From CAXSDR01 sp964236445 (lineage in GTDB: Bacteria > Actinomycetota > Actinomycetes > Motilibacterales > Motilibacteraceae), in NCBI GenBank assembly GCA_964236445.1, contig CAXSDR010000011.1, forward strand, positions 1 through 51,455: a stretch of DNA of 51,455 nt, read 5' to 3'. The notes under the pieces were generated by a model, which saw only the letters and a program-made list of their open reading frames with translations, searched no databases and had not been told where the DNA came from. Below, in pieces: positions 43,220 through 51,414 of the stretch. Both the position numbers and the translations under genes were made by a program. The number at the start of each line of letters is the position of its first letter. The stretch's first letter is position 1.

Positions 43220-43383
43220 GCGCCCATCATCACCCCAAGCTGCCGGATTCGGCGGTCGGGTTCCGATGCAGCGATGTCGACGGCCACTGTGACGTCGTCA
43301 TCCTGGTCCTCGAGGGCGTCGGCGAAGCGCTCGATCGGCACTCGACGAGCACCACAGGCACTCCCCCGGCCGGTCGGTTCGGG

Positions 43384-44109
43384 CTATCGGACGGGCCGGC
43401 GGGTTTCGCGCGCTCGGCCATCGGAGTGCTGCGCAGTGAGTTCGAGACCGCGCGCCGTCTGGCGTGCCTGCATCGCGAAGTCGAAGGTGTCGACCCGAGT
43501 CGCGAGCTCCACGTCCGCGGGGTCGGCGTGCCCGGGTCCGAGCGCGACCGTGATCGCCGCCTCGCGACTGTCGGCGACAGCACGGGCGGCCTCGCACGCA
43601 TGAGCCGGCAGACCCATCCGCACTCGCTCAATGAGGTGTGCGGTCGCCAGGTCGTCCTCTCCGAGCCGGTCGTCGTCGAGCCAACCCGTGATGACGTAGT
43701 CGGGGACGCCGAGACCGCTCCGCGTCACCGCTGCTGCCGTCGCCGAGGCGCAGACCAGGCTTGCGCACCAACGGCGAGTGGCCGAAGCTGTCGCCACGAC
43801 ACCACGCGTTCCCGCGGACGTCCGCTGCACCATGTCTCGTCCAGCCAGGTCCTGAGCAGCGATCTCGGCGGGCGAGTTGGCGAGGTCGAAACCGTTCACT
43901 CGTCGGCCGTGATCTTCGCCCATCGCCAGCATCCCGCGATTTCCGGACTTCATCGCCAGCGCCTCGTCCACTGACTCGACGAGCCAGATGCGCGCGGCGC
44001 CCGCCGCGAAGGCATAGGCGGCGGTGGTGAAGGCACGAAGCACGTCGACGACGACAGGCCCCGTAGCTCCGGGCGCCTGACTTGCGGGAAGAAACCGGGC
44101 CTGGCTCAT
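43384..44109 (-). CDS. 2-phosphosulfolactate phosphatase family (ComB-like)
   Basis: The 241-residue protein shows the ComB landmarks: VVVDVLRAFTTAAYAFAAGAARI, GEDHGRRVNGFDLANSPAEI and RDMVQRTSAGTRGVVAT. In methanogens ComB acts in coenzyme M synthesis; in actinobacteria the substrate is unknown. The C-terminal stretch after residue about 215 is Arg-rich and less typical. No obvious ribosome site precedes the ATG, so it may be leaderless. Confidence 0.88.
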   Translation of the reverse strand: MSQARFLPASQAPGATGPVVVDVLRAFTTAAYAFAAGAARIWLVESVDEALAMKSGNRGMLAMGEDHGRRVNGFDLANSPAEIAAQDLAGRDMVQRTSAGTRGVVATASATRRWCASLVCASATAAAVTRSGLGVPDYVITGWLDDDRLGEDDLATAHLIERVRMGLPAHACEAARAVADSREAAITVALGPGHADPADVELATRVDTFDFAMQARQTARGLELTAQHSDGRARETRRPVR

Positions 44110-44205
44110 CGCGAGTGTCTATCAGAGGCGAGGAGGGACACCTGGCCCGAGCATGGGAACGGAAGTGACCCCACGATGTTGCCGACGTCGCCCCCGTCGA
44201 CGCGT

Positions 44206-45627
44206 TCAGGCCCGCTCCAGCCGGACCTCGCCGGCCGTCACCTCTGTCGACACGACACGCACCCGGACGCGCTCACCGAGCGGCAGGCTGCCGTGCGCCC
44301 GGGCGAGTGCCGGCGGATCGGTGAGCATCACGACACCGCCGTCCCCGCTGTGCTCGGCCGAGACCACGACGGCATCGAGCGTCTCGCCGATCTTCGACGA
44401 CAACAGGTAGGCCTCGACCACGTCGACCTCTCCGCGCTCCGCTGCGTGGGCCCGCTTGGAGCTCGCGGCCATCGCCGGCACGAGCTCGGGCAGCGCAACG
44501 CGCACGTCTGCCGGCAGCGGCTCGCCCGACACGTGCGACAGGCACACCTCGGTGGCATAGCGGTCAGCGAGCCGGCGCAGCGGAGCCGTCACGTGCGCGT
44601 ACGCCGACCCGACGCCCGCATGCTCGTGGAGCTCCGGAAGGGCACCGTCGAACGCGACGTACGACGCCGAACCGGTCACGCGGGTGGCCGCACGCAGCAC
44701 GGCTGCAGCGTGCGGGTCGTTCGGGTCGAGCCCCCGCAGCGCGTCAGCCCAGTGCACGTCCGTCGACCAGGGAACTCCGAGTGACGAAGCGATCTTCGCG
44801 AGTCGCGCGATGGCCGCAGGATCGGGTGGCGGCAGAACGCGCAGAAAGCCGACCCCGGCCTCCGTCATGAGCCGCGCTGCGCACTCGCCGGTGAGCAGCG
44901 AGAGCTGGGCGTTCCACCCGTCGGCGCGTACGGAGGTGCGCAGCGTCAGGTGCACCCCGGTTTCGTCGGCCGAGACCTCCTGCTCGGGCACCTGTAAGTC
45001 GACCGCACCGCGCTTCTCCTGCCGGCGCAGCAGCAGCTCACCCACCGTCGCGAGCAGCGCCACCGGACCGGTGGCCGCGCCCGCGTCGATGTCGCGCTGC
45101 ACGTTGACGTAGTCGAGCCGCGCGGCCGAGCGCACCAGCGCCCTTCTCACATCAATGGCCGTCGGCTCACCCGCTGCGTCGAGATCGATGGTCCAGAGAA
45201 CCGCGGGACGCGTGACGTCCGGCAGCAGGGACGCCGAACCCTCGGACAGCTCGACCGGGTGCAGCGGCACATTGCCGCCGAGCAGATAGATCGTCTCTCC
45301 GCGCAGCCGCGACTCGACGTCGACGGGCGTCCCCGGTTGCACGAAGGCCATGACGTCGGCGATGGCATAGCGGAACCTGAAGCCGTTCCCGCGGGCCTCG
45401 AGATGCAGCGCCTGGTCGAGGTCCAAGGAGCCGGGCGGGTCGATCGTCACGAACGGGATGTCCGTGGCATCGACGCGCCCGTCCACCGGCGCGCTGGCTG
45501 CCGCGGCGGCCGCCGTGACCTGCCCCGAGAAGTTCCCTGGGACGGCGTTGACGACGCGGACCCTGCGCAGACCCGCAGCGAGCGCATCCGACGCGGCGAG
45601 GACCTGCTGGGGTTGAGTGGTGATCAC
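44206..45627 (-). CDS. RNB-domain exoribonuclease
   Basis: The 473-residue protein has the RNB catalytic core: VTIDPPGSLDLDQALHLEARG with the metal-binding Asp cluster, RYAIADVMAFVQPGTPVD and VTAPLRRLADRYATEVC. It is much shorter than RNase R or RNase II because the usual N-terminal cold-shock domains are missing. This stand-alone RNB form is common in actinobacteria. It should degrade RNA 3' to 5'. Confidence 0.92.
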   Translation of the reverse strand: MITTQPQQVLAASDALAAGLRRVRVVNAVPGNFSGQVTAAAAAASAPVDGRVDATDIPFVTIDPPGSLDLDQALHLEARGNGFRFRYAIADVMAFVQPGTPVDVESRLRGETIYLLGGNVPLHPVELSEGSASLLPDVTRPAVLWTIDLDAAGEPTAIDVRRALVRSAARLDYVNVQRDIDAGAATGPVALLATVGELLLRRQEKRGAVDLQVPEQEVSADETGVHLTLRTSVRADGWNAQLSLLTGECAARLMTEAGVGFLRVLPPPDPAAIARLAKIASSLGVPWSTDVHWADALRGLDPNDPHAAAVLRAATRVTGSASYVAFDGALPELHEHAGVGSAYAHVTAPLRRLADRYATEVCLSHVSGEPLPADVRVALPELVPAMAASSKRAHAAERGEVDVVEAYLLSSKIGETLDAVVVSAEHSGDGGVVMLTDPPALARAHGSLPLGERVRVRVVSTEVTAGEVRLERA

Positions 45628-45746
45628 GCGGGGGCTCTACCCGCTCGCACCGGGATACGCACACCGATGCGCCGACACCGGGCGCGACGAGGGCCTGCTG
45701 CGGCTCTCGCTGACCGGCGAGGTCCGAGCCGATGCAGGATGGAGCC

Positions 45747-46574
45747 ATGACCCTCGACGTGAACCTGCTCGGCACGACCACGAAGGTCGCCATCGTGACG
45801 CTGCGACCCGACCAGGTCGTCTACAGCGAGGCAGGCAAGTTCCTGTTCTGTTCCGACGACGTCGTCATGGAGACGAAGCTCAGCGCACCGACGGCACCGA
45901 CGGGAGCGACCGCGGGTGGCGGCGGCGCTCCTGGGGCCACTGGCGGGTTCGGCGGCATGCTGCGCGGCGCCATGGACGCCGGCAAGCGCATGATGGCCGG
46001 CGAGTCGTTCGCTTTCACCCATTTCCACACCCGTGGCGGTGACGGGCTCCTGGGCCTCGCCGGCATCATCCCCGGTGAGATGCGCGCGATCGAGCTCGAC
46101 GGGCGCACCACGTGGTTCGCGGAGAAGGACGCATTCGTCGCGGCAGAAGCGGGTGTCAACTTCGACATCTCGTTCGCCGGCGCTCGGCAGGGTTTCAGCG
46201 GTGGTGAGGGTTTCGTGCTCGAGAAGTTCACCGGCACCGGGACGCTGCTGATCGGTGGTGCGGGCGACTTCATCGACGTCAACCCGGCCGACTACGGCGG
46301 ACGGCTACGCGTCGACACCGGCTGCATCGTCGCGTGGGACGGCGGCATCACCTACGGCATCGAACGCGTCGGTGGCATGAACAAGCAGGGCGTCATGAAC
46401 GCGATGTTCGGTGGTGAGGGCATGTCGTTGGCCACGGTTTCGGGCAACGGGCGAGTCATCCTGCAGTCGGTGACCATCGACGGCTTGGCCAAGGCGCTAC
46501 AGAAGAACACCGGCGCAGGAGACAAGAAGACGGGTTCAGGCATGGGCGGCCTGTTCTCCGGCAGCATGGACTGA
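45747..46574 (+). CDS. AIM24-family protein
   Basis: ATG 45747 has GGATGGAG just upstream (an in-frame ATG at 45732 lies before that site). The 275-residue protein shows the AIM24/TerD-like beta fold: VVYSEAGKFLFCSDDVVMET, a Gly-rich loop (about 55-75), FTHFHTRGGDGLLGLAG and GFVLEKFTGTGTLLIGGAGDFIDV. Its role is unknown in bacteria; mitochondrial Aim24 supports inner-membrane organisation. DUF2332 follows after 8 nt. Confidence 0.88.
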   Translation: MTLDVNLLGTTTKVAIVTLRPDQVVYSEAGKFLFCSDDVVMETKLSAPTAPTGATAGGGGAPGATGGFGGMLRGAMDAGKRMMAGESFAFTHFHTRGGDGLLGLAGIIPGEMRAIELDGRTTWFAEKDAFVAAEAGVNFDISFAGARQGFSGGEGFVLEKFTGTGTLLIGGAGDFIDVNPADYGGRLRVDTGCIVAWDGGITYGIERVGGMNKQGVMNAMFGGEGMSLATVSGNGRVILQSVTIDGLAKALQKNTGAGDKKTGSGMGGLFSGSMD

Positions 46575-46582
46575 GGACCGCC

Positions 46583-47647
46583 ATGGCCCTGCGCTCGCAA
46601 GACGAGATCGTCGCAGCACTCAAGACGCAGGCGGGCCACTGCCGCGAGCTGGGCTCCGGGCTCTATGCCGATCTCATGATGCGGGCAGCGGAGACGGCCA
46701 CCGCTCGTCACCCCGACCCGGTCGCCGCGATCCTCGCCGACCACGACGGAGACCTGCGGCGCGACCAGGCGGTGCTGCGGCTGTTCGGCGGCGTCCACCG
46801 GCTGGTGCTGGAGCGGCGCGCCGGTGCGCTGGCCGCGCACTACCCGTCCGTCGGTGGGACCTACGCCGGTGACGTCGGGCCGTGCTGGGAGGCCTTCGGG
46901 TCCGTCGCCGAGGAGCACGCCCAGGATCTGCTCGACGGCATGCACCAGGCGCCGCAGACCAACGAGGTCGGGCGGGGTGCCGCTCTCGTCGGTGGGCTCT
47001 GCAAGCTCGTCGGCGGGCTCCCGGTGCGGCTGTTCGAGATCGGGGCGAGCGCGGGGCTCAACCTGCGCGCCGATGCCTTTCGCATCGAGCACGTGAGCTC
47101 CGACGACGCCACGGGACCGCCGGAGTCCCCCGTACGCCTCGCGGCGGCCTGGCAGGGGGTCGTGCCCACGCAAGCCGTTCCCCGGGTCGTCGACCGCGCA
47201 GGCGTCGACGTGGCACCCGTGGATCCCCTGACGACCGACGGCAGGCTGCTGCTCACGAGCTATGTCTGGGCCGATCAGATCGTGCGACTGGAGCGACTTC
47301 GTGCGGCGTTCGTGCTCGCCGAGCGCATACCGGTCCGCGTCACCCGCGGTGGCGCGGCAGACGCGGTCGAGATGCTGACGCTGCGGGCAGGCGTCGTCAC
47401 GGTCATCTGGCACAGCGTCGTGTGGCAGTACCTCGACGACGAGGAGCAGCGGCGCGTAGCCGCAGCCGTCGACGCGCTCGCTGTCACGGCGAGCTCGGAC
47501 GCGCGGCTGGCGTGGCTGAGCCTCGAGCCGGACAGGTCGCAGTCGGAGCGACTGCGCTTCGCCGTCAGGCTGAGGCAGTGGCCGGGTCGGACTGACGAGG
47601 TCCTCGGGCACGCCCCGGCGCACGGTGTTCCCGTCACCTGGGACTGA
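46583..47647 (+). CDS. DUF2332 domain protein
   Basis: The 354-residue protein shows DUF2332 marks: RLFGGVHRLVLERRAGALAAHYPSVGG, HQAPQTNEVGRGAALVGGL and VRLFEIGASAGLNLRADAF. The last resembles an S-adenosylmethionine-binding loop and suggests a methyltransferase-like fold. The function is unproven. It probably forms an operon with the AIM24 gene. Confidence 0.92.
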   Translation: MALRSQDEIVAALKTQAGHCRELGSGLYADLMMRAAETATARHPDPVAAILADHDGDLRRDQAVLRLFGGVHRLVLERRAGALAAHYPSVGGTYAGDVGPCWEAFGSVAEEHAQDLLDGMHQAPQTNEVGRGAALVGGLCKLVGGLPVRLFEIGASAGLNLRADAFRIEHVSSDDATGPPESPVRLAAAWQGVVPTQAVPRVVDRAGVDVAPVDPLTTDGRLLLTSYVWADQIVRLERLRAAFVLAERIPVRVTRGGAADAVEMLTLRAGVVTVIWHSVVWQYLDDEEQRRVAAAVDALAVTASSDARLAWLSLEPDRSQSERLRFAVRLRQWPGRTDEVLGHAPAHGVPVTWD

Positions 47648-47697
47648 ATAACTGGCGTTCGTGAGAGCGAGCAGAGTGATGCGCGAGGGGGAGAGAC

Positions 47698-47898
47698 GTG
47701 AACATGGTGCTCAGTCAGAAGTACGCCAACGCCCTCGCCGCCCTCGCCGCAGCGGCTCCCCCGACGAGACTGCATGCCCCCGGGGTGAGCGCCACGAGCG
47801 GCCGCCGTCCTTGGCCAGCGATCGCGCGAAACGAGGCACGTCCGGAAAACCCATGGTCGTCGCCGAGCCGTCCCTGTATGGTGCCGCGCAGACCGTGA
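47698..47898 (+). CDS. Possible small protein (66 residues)
   Basis: GTG 47698 lies close behind a strong GGGGGAG. The first part, NMVLSQKYANALAALAAAAP, could be a helix; the rest is Arg/Pro-rich and has no family motif. The ribosome site is the main support. Confidence 0.35.
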   Translation: MNMVLSQKYANALAALAAAAPPTRLHAPGVSATSGRRPWPAIARNEARPENPWSSPSRPCMVPRRP

Positions 47899-47920
47899 CC
47901 GAGCCAGGGAGGTGAGACCC

Positions 47921-47983
47921 GTGAGCAACATCGTTCTTTCCTCGTGGGTGCTCCCGGTTTCCGTCACGGGGCGTGCGGCCTGA
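47921..47983 (+). CDS. Possible 20-residue leader peptide
   Basis: GTG 47921 follows AGGGAGGTGA. The peptide VSNIVLSSWVLPVSVTGRAA has 8 branched-chain residues out of 20, some with codons that are rare in this genome (GTT, CTT). It ends 43 bp before the hydrolase ATG, and its end overlaps a GCGGC/GCCGC hairpin. GGGAGC at 47992-47997 can pair either with GCTCCC inside the leader (47950-47955) or, as TGGGAG, with CTCCCA at the hydrolase start codon (48022-48027). This resembles an attenuator, but the stems are short. Confidence 0.4.
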   Translation: MSNIVLSSWVLPVSVTGRAA

Positions 47984-48026
47984 GAGCCGCTGGGAGCGCC
48001 GTCCCCGCTTTGTGAGAGGCACTCCC

Positions 48027-48817
48027 ATGCCCGATCTCAACTCAGCACAGCTGAACCCGGCCGCCCTGCGCCTGGTCTCGCACACCACGTCCGACGGCGT
48101 CACCACCCGCGAACTGGAGCTCGGTGAGGTCACCGCCGTCCTCTGGGCTCTCGAGCACGCTGATCCCGGCACCCCGCTCGTCCTGCTCGGGCACGGTGGC
48201 GGACAAGACCGGCACCACCCGGCGATGTCGGGGCGGGCGCGGTTGCTGACCGACATCGGCTTCCGGGCCGTCGCGCTCGATGCCGGCGGTCACGGCCCAC
48301 GGCCACGCACACCGGGCGACGAGGAGGAGGTCGGAGCCCTGCGTGCGGCGAGACAGGCGGGCGAGCCGATCGCAGCCATCGTCGAGCGCTACAACGCCGA
48401 CCTCGCGAGTCGCACCGTTCCCGAGTGGCGCGCGCTGCTGTCGGGGCTTCTCGCCGTGCCCGAGATCGGCGACGCGCCCGTTGGCTATTGGGGCGTAGCC
48501 CTCGGCACCGCAGTCGGCGTACGCCTCGTCGCCGAGGAGCCGCTGATCCGGGCCGCGGTCCTCGGTCTGTTCTGGCCGTCGACGCTGCTCGACGCTGCTC
48601 GACGCTGCTCGACGCTGCTCGACGGATCACCGTCCCCATCGAGTTCGACCTGCAGTGGGACGACGAGCACATCCCCCGCGAGGACGGCCTCGCCCTGTTC
48701 GATGCGTTCGCGTCGACCGAGAAGTCGCTGCACGTCAACAATGGCAAGCACATGGAGCTGCCACGCTTCGAAGCGGCGTCGGCGGTCCGGTTCCTCGAAC
48801 GGCACCTGCGAGGCTGA
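48027..48817 (+). pseudogene. Alpha/beta hydrolase put out of frame by a 10-bp repeat
   Basis: ATG 48027 opens a dienelactone-hydrolase-like protein: TPLVLLGHGGGQDRHHP (oxyanion), DAGGHGPRPR and GYWGVALGTAVGV. The elbow reads GVALG where GxSxG is usual, so the catalytic Ser appears to be Ala. At 48581-48620 four copies of a 10-bp unit shift the frame. The natural continuation, ITVPIEFDLQWDDEHIPRED and VNNGKHMELPRF with the expected His, lies two bases out of phase and ends at 48817. In the present frame translation runs into an Arg/Ser-rich tail to 48854. With two or five repeat copies the whole protein would be in frame. Confidence 0.82.
48581..48620. repeat. GACGCTGCTC x4 tandem repeat inside a coding region
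   Basis: Four perfect 10-bp copies, with a partial fifth (GAC) after them. Ten is not a multiple of three, so each gain or loss shifts the frame of the hydrolase gene. Confidence 0.95.
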
Positions 48818-48884
48818 CGCCCGGTTCTCGAACGGCGAAGACCGCCTGTCGTGAGGTGGAGCTGGCGAAAAGCAGCCATCTCAG

Positions 48885-48899
48885 CCGGCCGCCGGCCGG
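48885..48899. terminator. CCGGCC/GGCCGG hairpin
   Basis: A perfect 6-bp GC stem with a 3-nt loop, 68 bp after the hydrolase's natural stop. The rest of 48818-49100 shows only a second small inverted repeat (CACTCGG/CCGAGTG near 48950) and no gene. Confidence 0.5.
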
Positions 48900-49100
48900 G
48901 CCTTCCAGTGGCTCTCCTCCCAACAAGCCAGCCCGCCGTCAAGCACTCGGTGCTTCGATCCCGAGTGGGACCATCACCGGCCCTCCACCGCATTCGGCAA
49001 GGTTCTGCCCTCACCCGCTTGACCACCTCTCCGGTCGCTGGAGAATTGCGGCTGGACCTATGCTGGTGATATCTCGCGTGCATCGCGACACATTCAACGC

Positions 49101-49129
49101 TTGTGCCCGAGGGCAGTGTTCGCTATTAT
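49101..49129 (+). promoter_or_regulatory. Promoter of the DUF222-HNH gene
   Basis: TTGTGC (49101-49106), a 17-bp spacer and TATTAT (49124-49129) make a good housekeeping promoter. Transcription should begin at about 49135-49136, at or next to the ATG, so the message is probably leaderless. Confidence 0.75.
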
Positions 49130-49145
49130 TCGAACATGTGTTCGA
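49130..49145. promoter_or_regulatory. LexA (SOS) box over the start codon
   Basis: TCGAAC-ATGT-GTTCGA is a perfect palindrome matching the actinobacterial LexA operator consensus TCGAAC-N4-GTTCGA. The gene's ATG is the central ATG of the box, directly after the -10 element, so LexA would block transcription start. Confidence 0.85.
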
Positions 49146-50428
49146 CTCCTGTTGTGGCTTTCGGTGACCTTCCGGTCGCTGCGATGCCCGAGGAACTCGA
49201 GCGTCTCTTCCGTCGAGCCGAAGCGGTCCGCGCCGAGGCGTTGGCGGGGTTGGCGGTGTTCGATGCACGGGGTGCTGGCGGGGTTGATGGTCTGGTCTCG
49301 ACGCAGTCGTGGTTGCGTCACCGGTTGCAGATGACCAACGCGGAAGCCAAGCAGCATCTGGACAACGCGCGGGTCTCGCGGAACCATCCGGCGGTCGCCG
49401 AAGCCCATGCGGCGGGTCGGTTGACCGGGCGTCAGCTCAGCGAGATCGGGCGGGCCGCGGGCAGGCTGGCTGAGCCGGTGATGGCCGGGGCGGCACCGAT
49501 GCTCGTCGATCTGGCGCAGCGTTTCGACAGCCGGGTGTTGCGGGCGGCGGTCGGGCGGATCGAGTCCGCGGTCACCGGTGACGCCGCTGAGGTCGCTGAC
49601 GGCGCCGACGCTGACGTGTTCGCGCAGCGTTCGCTGCACGTGTCACGCACGTTCGACGGGATGGTGCGGGTCGACGCGGATCTCGACCCGGAGAACGGGT
49701 CACTGTTCCTGGCGTGCCTGGAAGCCCTTTCCGGCCCACGGAACACCGGCGACGCCGGCGACGCCGGCCCGGATCTACGCACGCGCTCGCAGCGCAACGC
49801 CGACGCGTTGGCTGAGATCTGCACCCGGGTCCTCGCGAGCGGGGACCTGCCGAGCACGGGTGGGCAGAAGCCCCACGTCACGTTGGTCGTGGACGTGCCG
49901 ATGCTCACCGCGCACACCGGCGACGGGATGGGCACCCGGTCCGCGCTGTCGGGGTTGTTCGAGCTGTCCCTCGGCCCGGAAGCGGCCCGCCGGATCGCCT
50001 GTGACAGTGCCGTCGACCCCGTGATCGTCGACCCGGTCGGGGTGCCGTTGGTATTGGGCAGGACCGCACGCACTGTTTCTCCTGGTCAGCACAAGACGCT
50101 GCGGGTCCGTGACAACGGGTGCGTGTTCCCCGGGTGCAACCGGCCCCATTCCTGGTGCCAAGCCCACCATGTCATCCATTGGTCACAAGGCGGTCCGACG
50201 GATAGTGACAACCTCGTCATGCTGTGCCACAAGCACCACCGAACCATTCACGACGACGGGTGGGATATCCGCCGAATACCGGGAACCGGTCAACGATTCC
50301 ACTGGCATCCACCCGATAACCGCGCGCCCATTCCCGCCCAGCACGCCACCGACCGCGACCCCCTCACCACCCTCGACTTTGCCTGCGCCGTCGCACGCTT
50401 GCGGGCAGCCGCGTCGGGACCCGGCTAA
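49136..50428 (+). CDS. DUF222-HNH endonuclease (13E12 family), SOS-controlled
   Basis: ATG 49136 gives 430 residues; a GTG at 49103 is upstream of the transcription start. The DUF222 region (about 25-310) opens PEELERLFRRAEAVRAEALAGL and contains LTGRQLSEIGRAAG. The HNH nuclease (about 325-375) is complete: CVFPGCNRPHSWCQAHHVIH, WSQGGPTDSDNLVMLCHKHH, RTIHDDGW. The 13E12 repeat family of mycobacteria is similar, and several of its members are LexA targets. It may cut DNA during stress or act as a mobile intron-like gene. Confidence 0.93.
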   Translation: MCSTPVVAFGDLPVAAMPEELERLFRRAEAVRAEALAGLAVFDARGAGGVDGLVSTQSWLRHRLQMTNAEAKQHLDNARVSRNHPAVAEAHAAGRLTGRQLSEIGRAAGRLAEPVMAGAAPMLVDLAQRFDSRVLRAAVGRIESAVTGDAAEVADGADADVFAQRSLHVSRTFDGMVRVDADLDPENGSLFLACLEALSGPRNTGDAGDAGPDLRTRSQRNADALAEICTRVLASGDLPSTGGQKPHVTLVVDVPMLTAHTGDGMGTRSALSGLFELSLGPEAARRIACDSAVDPVIVDPVGVPLVLGRTARTVSPGQHKTLRVRDNGCVFPGCNRPHSWCQAHHVIHWSQGGPTDSDNLVMLCHKHHRTIHDDGWDIRRIPGTGQRFHWHPPDNRAPIPAQHATDRDPLTTLDFACAVARLRAAASGPG

Positions 50429-50434
50429 GGATCT

Positions 50435-50630
50435 TGTCGGTCGCGGAGAGCACCGCAGCGACCTCCTCTGCCACCATCCCCTCCGCGAGCCGGGCGTTGA
50501 CCTGGACGCGTTGAGTGTGCGACTGAAGACGACCTTCGGAAGTCGTCGTCCGGGACGGTCCATCCGCACGGGCCCTCGCGGCCGGCGATGAAGACGTGTC
50601 CACCGAGACGCCCACCGAATAGATCAGCAT
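50435..50630 (-). pseudogene. Collapsed dihydrofolate-reductase-like (RibD C-terminal) gene
   Basis: From ATG 50630 (minus) the start MLIYSVGVSVD is clear. After a one-base shift, FIAGREGPCGWTVPDDDFRR follows, and then the sequence jumps directly to PKVVFSRTLNA and, after a further shift, VNARLAEGMVAEEVAAV. These are the beginning and the final third of a DHFR/RibD-C-like protein of usually about 190 residues; the middle is deleted. Only about 65 codons remain. Confidence 0.7.
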
Positions 50631-50780
50631 CAGCTGTCCTTCATCGCGCGGCCGGAGTCACGACCGCCATCGCGCCCGATGCGCCCGATGCGCCCGCACA
50701 ACGGCAACGACTGCATGCGCCACACCCACCGTCGGCGATAGCGTGCTCCCGCGCGGACGTGGACGTCCGCTCCTGACGCG

Positions 50781-51413
50781 GTGGGGGGCCTGGTGGCGCA
50801 GTTCAGCAAGAACGGCTCGAAGGTCCTCGTGGTGCAGCTGTCCGGCGAGGGCATCAAGTGCCTCACCGGGGCGATGGTCGCCTACGAGGGCAACGTGACG
50901 TTCAAGCACGTCGGCATGGGCGGCGGTGGCGGGCTCAAGGCGGCGATGAAGCGCAAGCTCACCGGCGAGTCCGTTTCGTTGATGGATGCGACCGGCAACG
51001 GCGTCGTCTATCTCGCCAACCTCGCCGCCGAGGTCGAGATCGTGGAGCTGTCCAACGAGACACTTTCCGTGGAGTCCTCGGCGCTGCTCGCGCTCGACGC
51101 GGGTCTGCGCACCGACGTCGCCTTCGCCGGCTTACGGGGCGCGACGTCGGGGCAGGGCCTGTTCACGACCACGGTGTCGGGCACGGGTGCCTGCGCGATC
51201 CTCTCCGACGGGCCGATGATCGCCCTCGAGGTGTCACCGAACTATCCGGTCGTCGTCGACCCCGACGCGTTCATCGCCCATCGTGGGCAGGTCAAGCAGT
51301 CCTTCGTGAGCGGCGTGTCATGGAAGTCGGTGATCGGCGCAGACGGTGGCGAGCCGTTCAGTCTGCGCTTCGACGGATCCGGCGTCGTCTACATCCAACC
51401 TGCGGAGCGCTGA
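50781..51413 (+). CDS. AIM24-family protein
   Basis: GTG 50781 gives 210 residues; GTG 50793 (VAQFSKNG) is an equally possible start. The beta-rich AIM24 fold shows KVLVVQLSGEGIKCLTGAMVAYEGNVTFKH, GVVYLANLAAEVEIVEL, ESSALLALDAGLRTDV and GEPFSLRFDGSGVVYIQPAER at the end. It is followed after 1 bp by another gene, so this is the start of a tandem cluster. A distant relative is at 45747-46574. Confidence 0.88.
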   Translation: MGGLVAQFSKNGSKVLVVQLSGEGIKCLTGAMVAYEGNVTFKHVGMGGGGGLKAAMKRKLTGESVSLMDATGNGVVYLANLAAEVEIVELSNETLSVESSALLALDAGLRTDVAFAGLRGATSGQGLFTTTVSGTGACAILSDGPMIALEVSPNYPVVVDPDAFIAHRGQVKQSFVSGVSWKSVIGADGGEPFSLRFDGSGVVYIQPAER

Positions 51414-51414
51414 C

